A DNA stretch of 64,000 nucleotides, taken from Schistosoma mansoni (lineage: Eukaryota; Platyhelminthes; Trematoda; Strigeidida; Schistosomatidae). Where the stretch lies: positions 37,139,612 through 37,203,611 of the forward strand of contig NC_031502.1 of NCBI RefSeq assembly GCF_000237925.1. Reading direction: 5' to 3'. The stretch's first letter is position 1. Each line of letters opens with the position of its first letter. Below are positions 12,081 through 23,768 of this stretch, in pieces. The position numbers and the translations under genes were made by a program. The notes beneath the pieces were generated by a model. It saw nothing but the letters and a program-made list of their open reading frames with translations, did not search any database and had not been told where the DNA came from.

Positions 12081-12462
12081 TGTAGGGCCAGTGAAATGTC
12101 ACTGAACCCTAGCCAAATCATCCGGCAGTTGGGTCACTAAATATCGAGCAGATCATCGATCTCCGTCAAGGTCAAGGACAATCGACGCGCATCTGTTAAT
12201 CATACGCCATGGACTGGCCCATGCGGCAGTGGTTCTACTTTCGCTTGTGTCCACTTTGACTAATATATTCCTGTAATAACATCCTTTGTGCTGTACAGTC
12301 CTCAGAGCATCCATGATCCCTTGACACGTCGATTGGGCAATCCACGTAAGATACTGATTGTGAGGTGTTACTTCGAAGTTAGCTTGTTCGTTACACCGTT
12401 CCCGTCTAACTCGAGTAGGCCTCCAATCATTCGACGTAGATCATCAACGCTGATGGTCTACA
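12081..12462 (-). mobile_element. Solo LTR fossil (family L1, copy 2)
   Basis: A 382-bp copy in reverse orientation, with TGTAG and CTACA at its ends and atat on both sides as a 4-bp duplication (12077-12080 and 12463-12466). It is the longest of the three L1 copies. Confidence 0.65.
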
Positions 12463-12466
12463 ATAT

Positions 12467-13219
12467 ATTTGGTAAAATTTTATCTAAACGTTGATAATTT
12501 TTATTCTTCGGAATATTAACAGTATTCTCTTTACATACATTTGATAGAAATATAAATAAGAATGAATTAAAGAGGACTATACATGGTTAATAATCTAATC
12601 TAATAATCTCATTCAGTAAAGTAATTCTGTTAAGATTTTTACAAGGTACGCTGGACGTCAGACATTTTACTCTTTTTTTACCTATTCTATACGAGATTGT
12701 ATCGATCACTTCCATGTCTTTTGATAAACAAGTTACCATGACGAACACTAAACAAAAATTATATTTATGACATTTTATTCTGATTTTTTGTTTATCTGCC
12801 TTTAACAATACGATAACATCTGACATACAGAACGGTTGGTATTGTAAGTTATATCTCTTCATCAATGCTTTTTGGATTGCAAAGACATTGTTTGCAACTA
12901 GGACAGAATAGATGTCCAGTGATATTTTAAATTCAATAATTTTAAAACCATGTTTTGTTTTACCGTAGATGATTTACGAAATTGTACCAAATTTTTAAAA
13001 AAGTAATTTGATCTTATAAACTATTCATCTAGAAAGTATGTCATTAAATTATATTCTCCTATAATGACAAAAACGTATTTTTAAATTACCGTTTTTCAGG
13101 CTGTCAGTTTTCGGACTTCAAGTTAAGTCTTTTTAAATACAAACTTACTGTGAACAAATTTCTTTGTATGTCGTTTTATACTTTTATATTATTATTTTAG
13201 GGGTATAAATAACACCCTA
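12467..13219. other. No supported gene
   Basis: A 92-codon ORF on the - strand (12587-12865) has mixed charged and hydrophobic content. I recognise no family and see no matching splice signals. Left uncalled. Confidence 0.5.
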
Positions 13220-13430
13220 AATCAGCGCTAAATTGGAATCTTAAAGGGTAATGTAAAAAAGAAAGACTAAAGAACTTACTTTGTCGAGAATTGGAAGCAG
13301 GTATCAAAAGGATGAATAGCAACTAGAAACAACCGGAAAAGATTGCTCAGGACAGAGTTTGATGGAGACTACTGGTGATTGGCCTATACTCTTCCATGAA
13401 GGGTAACAGGCATAAGTAAGCAAGTAAGTA
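13220..13430 (+). mobile_element. RTE-type LINE 3' end
   Basis: Matches the last 65 or so codons of the RTE family: a QALTWNPEG-like start, a KRKTKELT region, then a decayed LVGGLCS...GNRHK end. It is followed by a gtaagcaagtaagtaa tail, the tandem 3' tail typical of these elements. Several stops interrupt the reading frame. Confidence 0.7.
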
Positions 13431-14262
13431 ATAAGTAACTCCCGAAGAAAAGTTTCATGGACATTTAGTCACTTAAAGTGAAAAATACTAACTGTTTGAA
13501 GAATAGTAGAGAACCATGATAAAAAGTTGTTTTCTTCAGAAAATTAGTCTGCTCATGCTTAGTACTATCTATGATGACTGTTGAAAAGTTTTAAACAAAA
13601 GAATTGTAATCGTTCACTTTTCCTTGATTTCACATGGCTTATTACTGGCTTTTTGGATTATAATGAGGAATTAATTTATAAATACCGAAAGCAAATAAAT
13701 ATTCTTGAAGTAATTAGCTTATTAGTTAAACCTTATCATGAAAGAACCAAATTATGTAGTACACATTCTCATATTTGAATTGAAGCTACAATCCTTGTTC
13801 AAAGAATAATGATACTGAATGGCTTTTCAAACCAAAGTAATTGGAATAGGACCTTAATATATAGTCTAGTAATTGAAAGTCGAAAGCTTTAATCGATAAT
13901 CTACCATCATATAACCTACTAAAAAAATAACTAGTTATAATGAAATTAGAAATAGGTTATTCTGTCTGTAGGTTAAACATTCCAACTAACTAACTGAATA
14001 ACTAACATGACAAGATATATTAATTATCAACAGAATGAAACATTAACTCATGTTCAGCATAGATAGTTTTTATCCTCCTGTAATTATCCAACTTATTATA
14101 TCTAATATTCGGAATAGTTTTGTAATTATGATAAAACATAATTGAAAATTCGGTTAGCAAACTTAATTTTGATGCATATATGTTCATATTTTATTTACCA
14201 ATGAATAAACCATTTTATCACAACCCTATAAATCCATATTCAATTTTGATATAATTGTAACA
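13431..14262. other. No feature seen
   Basis: AT-rich spacer; a 65-codon ORF at 13581-13778 is not recognisable. Confidence 0.55.
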
Positions 14263-14273
14263 AGTAGTTATTT

Positions 14274-14596
14274 AAATTCAATTAGTATTGTTTGTTTGAA
14301 TCTTCTCATTGATATTAAGGACTGCAACTGGTCAGTCTCTTATTGCCATATGTGCATACTGTGTGTATCGCCTCGATATAGCCTAAATTCACAAGCATGG
14401 TAAGCAAAGATGGACAGTGGCTAGCAGTGGAATCCAGGACGCGCGTTTCCTCCTATTTGGGACTCGTCAGCTTTATGTACCTGCAACGCCATCGCGTTAT
14501 CCACTAAGCTACTGAGTCCTGATAGCCACTTGCTTGTGCGAATAGGACGAAACGCGCGTCCTGGATTCCACTGCTAGCCACCATCCATCTTTCCTT
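14274..14596. mobile_element. Family A SINE composite with 11-bp TSD
   Basis: A 323-bp unit lies between perfect 11-bp duplications agtagttattt (14263-14273 and 14597-14607). Order: inverted tail, antisense ribozyme, antisense tRNA-like region (gtcagctttatgtacc..., then gttatccactaagctactg), then the 3' half of a sense ribozyme ending ccatccatctttcctta. The two ribozyme halves form a hairpin with arms of about 50 bases. The antisense ribozyme has a broken helix II closing pair. Confidence 0.8.
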
Positions 14597-14800
14597 AGTA
14601 GTTATTTGTTTAATTTCATACATGAATGTTATTATCCATTCGTTCTTGATTGAAAACCTTTGCTTATTTTCCAAATTTAAAACTATGCGTTAAATGATGG
14701 ATTAACGGTATACAAACAGTAAGAAATCGCAGTAATTAATTGAGATTAATTCACACATACAAATGCTCATAATTGATTGACTGATATACATATGAGATAT

Positions 14801-15077
14801 TGTGGTGTGTGCTACTGATGTCGATAGACATAATTAGTATGTATCATCAATCGTAAGTGAAATACCTGGTGGCAGAAGGTTATGAAGATCAAAGGAGAGA
14901 GAACAAGAACAGAGAATGATTGGTGTGGAAATGAAGGAACAATGAATTATGCGACAGTTGATGGACATTTTGCAAATGAAATATTTATTGTATGGTTCTC
15001 AGATTTTACTAAGAGATTTTGTAATTTCGTATTCGAATATTATTTGCTTGTCCCTAACTGTGTTCTCGTGCACTACA
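14801..15077 (+). mobile_element. Solo LTR fossil (family L2)
   Basis: 277 bp with TGTGGTG and CACTACA ends. The flanks are not an exact duplication (atat against acaa, or atac if the end is placed 3 bp later). Two ORFs of 61-80 codons inside it are chance. No internal region is attached. Confidence 0.6.
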
Positions 15078-15264
15078 ACAATACCTCAAATTACAAATCC
15101 AAAATGTGCTTCAGCTATCTATAATAAACTCTAACTAAATTATATGTCTCATTTATATAATTAATATTGTCAAATAACTACAGATTTCAAGAAATCTTCG
15201 GTTGATCGGAGAATAAATGAATATCAGTCAAAACAGGAATTAATTTCTTAAATTTATTACCCTA

Positions 15265-15503
15265 TCGTGGGTTGGTTGAAGTTAAACATTAACACCGTCG
15301 GATGCCGGCCAGTTCAGTGGTCTATCAGTTAAGTGCTCTGGCACGAGAAGTGTAGGTCCTGGGTTTGAATCTCGCGAGTGCGGGATCGTGGATGCGCACT
15401 GGTGAGGATTCCCATAATAGGACGAGACGGCCGTTCAGTGCTTCCAGGTTCTCCATGGTGGTCTAGCTTCAATTGACTAATGATTTCAACTATAAAAACC
15501 CTG
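15265..15503 (+). mobile_element. Family B SINE
   Basis: End of the 5' head (ggttgaagttaaacattaac), tRNA-like part (gttcagtggtctatcag; B box gggtttgaatctc), ribozyme remnant and tail. The ribozyme lost its first core C (GTGAGGA), GAAA reads GAGA and the cleavage triplet is GUU, so it is inactive. Confidence 0.75.
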
Positions 15504-16364
15504 TTGTACATTTAAATATACAATAACATTTTTAAAAGAAAGCCTTTAATTCCGTTACGTTATTTAAAGGATAATTATTCATAAAAACCTAGTGATAAGG
15601 ATTATATTACTGTTATAGCATTTAGAAGATAAAAAAAACTGTTACCTAACGATTGCAAAATGTATGTAATTAAGTGGATAGAGTTAAAGTTATGGACGAA
15701 CAAACAATTCCAATGTACATGGGTAAGGTTAGTTAGATAAAATAATGGCAGTGACAAAGAACAGTGAAAACATCAAAAGAATATGAGCAGTAGTTTAAAG
15801 AAGGGTAATTTTGATAGAAAAATATACAAAGGGCAAATATAAAGATTATGGTGGTAATAAGTTATTGGCTTATGTTAAAACAAAGTATATGTTTCCTCCA
15901 CATACATAGTCCAAGTCTCATCTTATTCAATACAGAAACTTCTACCACTTCATGAAGCTTGAAAATAATAAATCACAGTAAAGCTGAATGAATATTATAA
16001 ACAATTTTCAACTCGATATAAGTTATGTTTTTATTCTCAGAAACAGGCAAACTGTCAAATACATTGACCTTGCACTTCGAAAAATAAAACGTATTTTGTA
16101 AAAAAAAAATAAGAAAGAAAAATGATTTTTTTGCTCAAAAATAATCAGAAAATGTTCTCCAAAATTTCATTTTACTTTCATTTCTTATACATGGAGTCAT
16201 TCTAGGATTATTGATAATCAAATCAATGAATTAAAAGAATAATATGAATTCCTTTGTTCAACGTGAATATCAAATCTATGAAACAATTCTTGAACATTCT
16301 TTGATATTTAATTTGTCAGTTAACAACTAATAAGTGGGTTTCAACGGAATAAGTTATATATTTT
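15504..16364. other. No feature seen
   Basis: AT-rich spacer with a poly(A) run near 16100. Confidence 0.6.
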
Positions 16365-16745
16365 TTATAGTTGAGATCATAAATCAATTGAAGCTAGACC
16401 ACCATGGAAAACCTAGGAGCACTGGACGGCCGTTTCGTCCTAGTGTGGGGCTCATCAGAAATGCGCATCCACGATTCGAACTCAGGACTTTTCAGTTTCA
16501 GGAGCGAACGCTTAGCCTCTCGACCACTGAACTGGCTGGCATCCAATGGCGTTTATTTCTAACTTCAACCAATCCACGAAATTGCACTACCATCCATCAT
16601 TGTCTTCAATGAGTTGATATCTCACAACAGACCTCTTGAAGCCAGTCACTAGTGAGCATATGTTGATTAATATCAGAAGCGGTTTAGTGGATATCATAGT
16701 AATTTTAATAGTTGAGATCATGAATCGATTAAACTAGAGATACAA
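16365..16745 (-). mobile_element. Family B SINE plus second tail
   Basis: Antisense full-length copy: tail, ribozyme, tRNA-like part and head ending tcactagtgagcatatg. A second antisense tail fragment follows (about 16673-16740). The ribozyme keeps CTGATGA, GAAA and GUC, with imperfect helices I and II; it is one of the better-kept family B cores. Confidence 0.7.
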
Positions 16746-17346
16746 CTTGAGCTTCATTTCAGTCTAAAACATTCATTTTCAAGTTTGTCGTAGCAGACAA
16801 AATGAAAAAGATAAAGGACTCGAATAATGTCTGAACATCATTGTGATCAGATGAAACAATAAGTTAGTGATTTCAGTAAGTTAATAATTTCTTCAGAAAT
16901 AAGAACAAACTCGGTAACTATAGATAGAATATCACCCTGAAAACCACCAATTGATTAAAAAAGAAGTTTAAGTGTAAATTAAACAACCATAATAGAAAAT
17001 ATATAGCACAACTAACTGATTAATAAATTTAAAAAAAAGAAAAGAAAAAGACATCTACTGTTTCCTCACTCATTTATTTCCTCAACGTTGCTGGGAGGAG
17101 GGTAACTTTTTCACTAGAACACATTGAAAAAAAAGGAAACCTTCAATCACACTGTTGATTTTTATTATTGAAATGGATGAACTACAATCATTAATTTCCA
17201 GAAGTTATAAAGGTTGGATTGTTAATCAGTATATTTCAGCAAAGCAGATTTGTAGTGTATTTTTATTATTTCAAATGATTATTTTATCCGTTTTGAGTTC
17301 AACGTCACATAGAGTGAGTATTTTTCAAACAACGTTTAGATTTCTA
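16746..17346. other. No feature seen
   Basis: AT-rich spacer. Confidence 0.6.
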
Positions 17347-17660
17347 TTCACTTGATATTGTTCACTTGAATATTCCCATTGATGTTTAGCCCTGCAATTG
17401 ATCAGTCTGTTATTGGCATATGTGCATACTATGCGTATTGCCTCGATACTGCCTTAATTCACAAGCATTTTCAGCAAAGATAGCTATCAGGACTCAGTAG
17501 CTATATGGATAACACGATGATATTTAAAGCGAACAGTACTGGGTTCGAGTCTCAAAATGAATATCAACTCTGAGATGCAGGCACATCCAGCTGATGTGTT
17601 CCAAATAGGAAGAAACGCTTATTCTGGATTCCACTGCTAGTCACTATCTATCTTTGCTTA
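17347..17660 (+). mobile_element. Family A SINE, long copy
   Basis: Inverted tail (about 125 bp) is followed by a tRNA-like region (gactcagtagctatatgg; B box gggttcgagtctc), linker, ribozyme and the end tctatctttgctta. The ribozyme core is damaged (CTGATGTG, and AAGAAAC on the other side). This copy shows the A order without the extra antisense ribozyme of 22516-22880. Confidence 0.75.
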
Positions 17661-18094
17661 GAACGTTCGGGTTTTATCATGAATAGTTTCCTTAGTCTGT
17701 ATACAACTCAAAATAAACAGAATTGGTCATTTATTTTCAGATGAACAAAAAAGAAAAAAGTAATTTAAATTCACCATAGTTTGGGAAAATATTCGTTTTC
17801 AGGTTTGTTTAAATGATTGAAGAAAGCTGAACATATTGGAAACATATCATTTGAATGAAAAAATGAAGTTGAACGCAACCTTTTCAAAAAAAGGGATTAA
17901 ATATTTCCTTAGAAAATGTCATTTAAATAACAATTAGTTTTAAGAAAAAGTAAATTATCTTATTTGAACTGTTCATTTGTGTTAGTCAATCAATTTTGTA
18001 AGATTAAAACTCATTCATAAGAATAGTTTTCTATTCATGGTAAATTGTAAAGTGAATAACAACTAATAAACATGATTCTTTAGATAATTAATAT
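17661..18094. other. No feature seen
   Basis: AT-rich spacer. Confidence 0.6.
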
Positions 18095-18104
18095 TTCTAT
18101 ATTT

Positions 18105-18460
18105 TAATAGTTGAATTCATGAGTCGATGTAATCTAGAACACCACTGGAAACCTGAAAGTACTGTATGGCCGTTTCATTCTAGTATGGAGCTCCTTAGCA
18201 AAGTGTATCAACGGTCCTCGAGCGAACGCTTAATTCCTAGATCATTGAACAAGCATCTAACAGCGTTAATGTCTAACTTCCATCGATTCATCGATGGCTG
18301 CCCAACGATTCATCCATTGTCTCAGGTATATACTCGTCTCTACACGACACGCATTTGACTCCACTGGTCACGTTTTCTCACTAGAACTCTAAAAAATCAT
18401 CTTGGAGCAAGTCACTAGTGAGCACATGATGATCTCCACAAACCCTATTTTGATAATAAC
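18105..18460 (-). mobile_element. Family B SINE, fold-back, with TSD
   Basis: A 356-bp unit lies between perfect 10-bp duplications ttctatattt (18095-18104 and 18461-18470). On the - strand it reads inverted tail (about 30 bp), head, tRNA-like part, ribozyme remnant, tail. It has the same plan as 61578-61970 but is more diverged, so it is an older insertion. Confidence 0.75.
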
Positions 18461-18470
18461 TTCTATATTT

Positions 18471-19019
18471 GTATAAAAAGTCAAATTATTATTAAAAATA
18501 ATTTTAAAAGCTTTTCCGAACGTTTATTTTGTTTTTATCTACGATTGTTAAAATGTTGTATGATGAATAGTAATTCTTCATACAACAGTTGAAAGGTTCA
18601 TTTTACAACCTATTATTACTTAACATAAATAACGTTAGAAATGACGTTATTTTCTGGCCTTCTACAGTTGAAAGTCTTATCTTTTTACCATAGATTGACT
18701 TTGGATTTACGTTGAGACTTTCAGTAGTTGATTATGATATGGCTACACAGTATTTTCCTTTTCTTGAACTAATGTCTTAATGTACATCGATGTATAGTTT
18801 AAAATTGAGATTTATAATTTATATAACCAACTGATTGTGTTTTTTGTGGAGTCCACTTTAATTCAATGTGTTGCCAATCAATCGGCATGAACGTTACTTT
18901 TAGAATGTAATGTTCATTAGAGACTCTTACTAATATCAAATTGTAAATAATAGTAGATGGTTTGATATGTCATCTTCGCCACATGATATGTATTCAATTG
19001 AATCAACTGAGGTTAATAC
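18471..19019. other. No feature seen
   Basis: AT-rich spacer. Confidence 0.6.
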
Positions 19020-19125
19020 AAATGTCAAGGCAATACGCACAGGTTGCACATATGCCAATAAGAGACTGACCAGTTGCAGTCCTAAACATCAATGGGAAGA
19101 TTCAAACAAACAATACTGAGTGAAT
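19020..19125 (-). mobile_element. Family A tail alone
   Basis: Only the tail module, from caaggcaatacgcacagg to caatactgagtgaatt, without tRNA-like or ribozyme parts. Since TPRT starts at the 3' end, this could be a severely 5'-truncated insertion. Confidence 0.65.
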
Positions 19126-19600
19126 TGATAAAATGAGTTGTGTATCTGAGTTAATGTAAAAAATAAGATGAAAAGCAATTCTATAAACTACAATATTTAA
19201 TAATTGTTACGAGAAATTTATAAATATTGTTGAATTTAACAATTCACGCCATGACAGTAATCATTATCTTAACTAGTCACCAATTTTGAGAAGTAGTTTT
19301 GGCATTTTCGGTAGTAAGTCCGTGACTCTCAGAGTCCAATACTGATGAGAGTTATGCAGTAGCCTACTAATGACATTAAAAGTTATTTGTTGAATATCGT
19401 AAATTATTATATATGAATTTTCTCAATATTATATGTTTAGCATAATATAGAATTCTCAGCATAAAGTATATCAATATGTTTCTTTCACAAAACAAAACAA
19501 TAACTGAATACTTGTATACATAAATTAATTTAAAAATACTAACTGGAATTAAATGAAATGTTCTTCATTAAGATAATAACATGTACAACTTTTAATAAGA
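19126..19600. other. No feature seen
   Basis: AT-rich spacer. Confidence 0.6.
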
Positions 19601-19656
19601 AACGCGTTTAAAAATACAATTTATTAACTAGGTCAGTTTTAATAGCCTGTTCGTAT
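19601..19656 (+). repeat. Left part of a duplicated segment
   Basis: Matches about 20553-20610 (shared cctgttcg and nearby bases). Its right continuation follows the LTR at 20015, so the LTR interrupted this copy. Confidence 0.6.
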
Positions 19657-20014
19657 TGTAAGATCATCTACGTTGATGATCTATGTCAGAATGATTGGGG
19701 GGCTACTAGAGTTAGACGAGAATGGTGACGAACCAACTAACGCTGAAGTCACACCTCGCGACCAGCCCTTACGTGGATTGAACCATCGACGCATCAAAGG
19801 ATCATGGACGCTATGGAGACTGTACAACACAAAGGACGTTATTACAAGAATATATTAGTTAAGGTACAACCACGAAAGTACAGAAGTGAGAGAACAACCA
19901 CTGCCGCGTGGGTCAGTCCATGGCATATAATTGATTGATGCGCGTTGACTATCCTTGAACTTGACAGGGATCGATGATCTGTTCGATATTCAGTGACATT
20001 TCACCGACCCTACA
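19657..20014 (+). mobile_element. Solo LTR fossil (family L1, copy 3)
   Basis: 358 bp, starting TGTAAG and ending CTACA, with gtat on both sides (19653-19656 and 20015-20018). A related flanking segment without this insertion lies at 20553-20700, which independently supports the right boundary. Confidence 0.7.
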
Positions 20015-20124
20015 GTATATTTGCTGAGGAAAGTATTGTAGATCTTTTATGTCTTTTGAGGGATGAATGGATTTTAATATATTGATTCTAATGTAATTGA
20101 TTAACATTAGGAAGGGAGACCGTA

Positions 20125-20285
20125 AGATATTGGCCCAATGATTTAAATATTAGGCACTTGTTCTAGGTTCGATCTCAGGTGAGTTCATCGATGTCCAATT
20201 TTAAAGGACTCACATACTGGGAAGGAACATGTGTTTTTAATACTTTCAGATTTTTATTGATTGTCTAGATAAAATCATTTTTTTC
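20125..20285 (+). mobile_element. Old family B SINE remnant
   Basis: Faint tRNA-like part (B box ggttcgatctc) followed by the order of the ribozyme and tail regions (aaggactcacatactggg..., then a cagattttt-like stretch). Confidence 0.4.
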
Positions 20286-20552
20286 TGTAAACTATGGAAT
20301 ATTCTAAAAACTTATCAATTACATTCTAAATGAAATTCGTAGAAATTAAATTTCCAGTAAGATATGGAAAAATCTCATTAAGATTATTTATTATTCTATT
20401 TATTTATTATTTATTATTAATGGCTTTATTCAATATGACATTTTGGTTCAATAGAAAATTCTCAACAAGTTTCAACAAGTTTCTTTTACAAGAACAAAAA
20501 CAACAAAAAATAGAAAGGAACAAGGGAAAAAAGATCTGAATCTGTACAACTG
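20286..20552. other. Possible small membrane ORF, not called
   Basis: The + strand ORF 20330-20539 (69 codons) has one strongly hydrophobic stretch (about residues 17-40) and a basic C-terminus. AT-rich sequence makes such ORFs by chance, and no splice or homology support is visible. Confidence 0.3.
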
Positions 20553-20730
20553 TTCAAATTAGAGACATGTTTAGGAATACAAGTTATTGATTAGGTTAAC
20601 TTTAACAACCTGTTCGTCACACAGTATATTTGCTAGGTAAAGTATTATAGGACTTTTATAACTTTAATTGTGTGCATGCATTTTAATGTATTGACATCTC
20701 GTTCTAACAGAAGGTCCGCAAGAAGAAAAA
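20553..20730 (+). repeat. Paralogous segment without the LTR insertion
   Basis: Homologous to 19601-19656 joined to 20015-20110 (cctgttcg..., then gtatatttgct and gtaaagtatt). It represents the uninterrupted version of the L1 copy 3 target. Confidence 0.65.
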
Positions 20731-21086
20731 TATGAATGAAGGAGATGGTTAGTATCTGATAAAATAACACCTGCCAGGAGTTTGTAAAACTTTAGGTGTC
20801 TATCCACAATCATATTATTAATAACCTCAAAGGATTCACTACATATTTTGCTAACTGCCTTCAGCACTCTCCGCACTACAGCAAAGTCTTTTCTCAAAAG
20901 CCCGGGAAAGGATAATGCACAACAGTAAAGAATAATAGGTAATATTCAAGAATTGACAAATTATAAAAATAAATGTCGAGTAATCTCAAAAGCATGAAGC
21001 CTCTTTATAAATGTAATAAGTTAAAAAAAAACCTTCTCGATAGCAGTATAACATTAGAAGACCAGGAGAGATCAGAGGAAAAAGTA
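20731..21086. other. No feature seen
   Basis: AT-rich spacer; a 77-codon - strand ORF spanning the paralogous segment is not recognisable. Confidence 0.55.
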
Positions 21087-21091
21087 ATACC

Positions 21092-21444
21092 TGTAGGGAT
21101 GGCTCGTTGACAAACTCAAGGAAGCCTCAAGAAGCCCAGAAAGAGCCGAAAATATTCCATCCAATCACTGCTAGAGGAACACTCCAGAATGTCGACGTGT
21201 AGCTCTCCTATCTGATGACTAAGAAGGCCTCCCTATGTGCCTATTGGCTGTCCGAAATGATTATTTACTTTCATCCAAAAACTATAAATACATGAGATTT
21301 TTGAACTATATTTGACACTGTTTTGAGAATAACATTCCTACTTACAAGTCTTCTGTTTTCTAGTTTTGCGATTTGGGAGGGTTCTAACGTTCGAGTGCTC
21401 AAGTATTACGCGACATACTAAGAATCTAAGTTCCAGATATAACA
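21092..21444 (+). mobile_element. Solo LTR fossil (family L3)
   Basis: A 353-bp block, markedly less AT-rich than its surroundings, begins TGTAGGG and ends ATAACA between perfect 5-bp duplications atacc (21087-21091 and 21445-21449). A TATA-like motif (actataaatacatg, about 21282) lies where an LTR promoter would. No internal sequence is attached. Family not identified; Gypsy- or BEL-like from the 5-bp duplication. Confidence 0.7.
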
Positions 21445-21449
21445 ATACC

Positions 21450-22515
21450 AAGATGATTGAACTTCTATATTGTGTCCATCAAGGAGTCTTCAATGGCATA
21501 AGCATTATGGGATCTCAAAATGATGTTTAGGTGCTGTTCATGTCTCAATCTAAAGAATAAGATACAATTAACGTCAAAACAATTCGTAAAATCAATACAT
21601 TTTTTTCCCAATTGAATAAATATTATTATCTTAGATTTCTTTTTAAAAAAAGAATGAAAACATACACTTTTCTAATGAGATACCATAAAACAAACTTAAA
21701 TTTTATGTAAAAACTGACTTCTGTTGAAAATACAAACCGCCTAGCAATAAAACTATTGTCTGAAATACTACATAATGCAACGACGCATTTATGTCATATT
21801 TGATTATCTCAAATATCAATAAGAATCTTGTTTTTTTTTCACTTAAAAATCATCCATTTTAAAATAAAAAATAAAAAAAGGATATTTGAATATTGAATAT
21901 AAATATAGAAATTTTTTTCTTATTAATTATATGTGAGTGAATTAAAAATGATTTGTTGACATGACAACTAATATTAACTAAAAAGAAAAAAAAATGAAAA
22001 AAAAAATTTATATTTGATTTTCTTATCTTTTCATTTTAAATAATTGATGATTTTTTTAAAAAAAAGAAAAGAAAAATAAAAACAATAAAATTTATTCAAT
22101 GAAAATTTAATTATTTTAATTAAAAGTTTATTATTATCATTATTTATTGATTGTTTAAATTTTATAAAAAAGGATAATACAATTAGTGATTACTGTTTAA
22201 GATGTTGTAATTCATCAAAATTAAGATGTAACTAGGGAGAAAATTATGATAAAGTAGGGATGAAGAAAACGAGTTATGTTATTAAATATCATTTAGATGA
22301 TTGTGTATGGAATAAAGAAATTATCACTTTACATTGATTTAAAAATTCGAAAAATGACTTGGACAGTTTGAATCTGAGTAAAACTGATAAATTACGTTAG
22401 AATTGATTAGTAAAATATAAATTATTGATATACTATATGGATCACATTTAATAAGAAGCATCTAGATTATCCATTTAGCTAGTAGTAAAAGACGTTAGTA
22501 TCAACGAATTCGAAG
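21450..22515. other. Very AT-rich, no gene
   Basis: 21830-22180 is an extreme A/T stretch with repeated A and T runs. No ORF or repeat is supported. Confidence 0.65.
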
Positions 22516-22880
22516 ATTCACTTGGCATTGTTCACTTGAATCTTCCCATTGTTATTTAGGACTGCAATTGATCAGTCTCTCATTGGCATATGTGCATACT
22601 GTGCATATTGCCTAGGCAAAATATCGCCTAGATATTACTTTAATTCACAAACATTATAAACAAAGATGGCCAGTGGCTAGCAGTGGAATCCAGGACGCGC
22701 TTTTAGGCCTATTTGCACAAACAAATGGCTACCAGGACTCAGTAGCTGAGTAGATAACGCGATGGATTTCGAAGCGATTTGTGGTGGGTTCGAGTCCCAG
22801 AGTGAACATCAACTCTGAGATGCAGGTACATCCAGCTGACGAGTGGGAAATAGAACGAAACTTGGACTCTGGATTACTGA
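22516..22880. mobile_element. Family A SINE composite
   Basis: Order: inverted tail, a piece of antisense ribozyme (tggctagcagtggaatcc), tRNA-like region (gactcagtagctgagtag; B box gggttcgagtccca), linker, sense ribozyme. The sense ribozyme keeps CTGACGA and GAAA but helix II is broken (gtggg against agaac) and the cleavage triplet is not of the usual type. Confidence 0.75.
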
Positions 22881-23162
22881 ATAAATTGGCTTACCTAAAA
22901 GTCAGAATTCAAAGATTGTTTACAAACGTTTATTAACCATTCATACGAGTTAAGGTTAAATGAATTTACAGTTGTAGACTGTGTTTTATCTACTTCTTTA
23001 TCCATGTTTTATAGCGTGATGATTCCAAAAAATGTAATCAATCATTAACTTAATATTTTTATACTTCGAAAAATAACGATTTAAATTAAAAGAGTTTTAC
23101 CTTAATAAATCATTAACAATTCGTTTATTTGACAAACGCATTGAATATAATCCGAATGAACT

Positions 23163-23760
23163 ATAAATTTACTTGGTATAGTTTATTTGAATCTTCCTAT
23201 TGATGATTAGGACCGCAATTGATCAGTCTCTTATCGGCATATGTGCATCCTCTGCATATTGCCTCGATATTGCCTTAATTCACAAACATTATAAGCAAAA
23301 ATGGCCAGTGACTAGCAGTCCTATTTGGAACTCGTTAGCTGGATGTGTCTGCATCTCAAAGTTGATGCTCACTCGGGGACTCGAATCCAGTACCGCTTGC
23401 TTCATACGACATCGCGTTATCCACTTAGATGTTTGTGAATCAAGACAATATCGATGCAATACGCACAGAATGCACATATGCCAATAACAGAATGATCAAT
23501 CGCAGTCCTCAAAGGTCAATGAAAAGATTCAAATAAACAATACTGAATAAATAATAACTTCACGCCATTGCACAACCAAGTGGCCATCAGGACTTAGTAA
23601 CTGTGTGGATAAAGTGATTGCGTTTGAAGCGAACGGCACTGGGTTCTAGTCTCAGAGTGAACATCAATTGTGATATACAGACACATCCAGCTGACGATCC
23701 AAAATAGGACGAAATGCACATCCTGGATTGCACTGCTAACCACTATCCTTCTTTGTTTCC
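23163..23760. mobile_element. Family A full-length composite, 598 bp, with TSD
   Basis: The unit lies between 8-bp duplications aatgaact (23155-23162 and 23761-23768). Order: inverted tail, antisense ribozyme, antisense tRNA-like part, sense tail, then a second tRNA-like part (gacttagtaactgtgtgg), linker and sense ribozyme ending ccttctttgtttcc. The two tail modules form arms of about 120 bp that can pair. Compared with 56185-56785 the part between the arms is in the opposite orientation. The sense ribozyme keeps CTGACGA and GAAA but lacks the first helix II base. Confidence 0.75.
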
Positions 23761-23768
23761 AATGAACT

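Noticed and set aside
12587-12865. 92-codon ORF on the - strand
   Set aside because: Composition is not clearly random, but I see no homology or gene structure.
2680-20014. Family L1 as a small DNA transposon
   Set aside because: The short inverted ends would fit, but TG...CA ends with 4-bp duplications fit a solo LTR better; kept as the second choice.
20330-20539. Small ORF with one membrane-like stretch
   Set aside because: Hydrophobic stretches are easily made by T-rich sequence; no other support.
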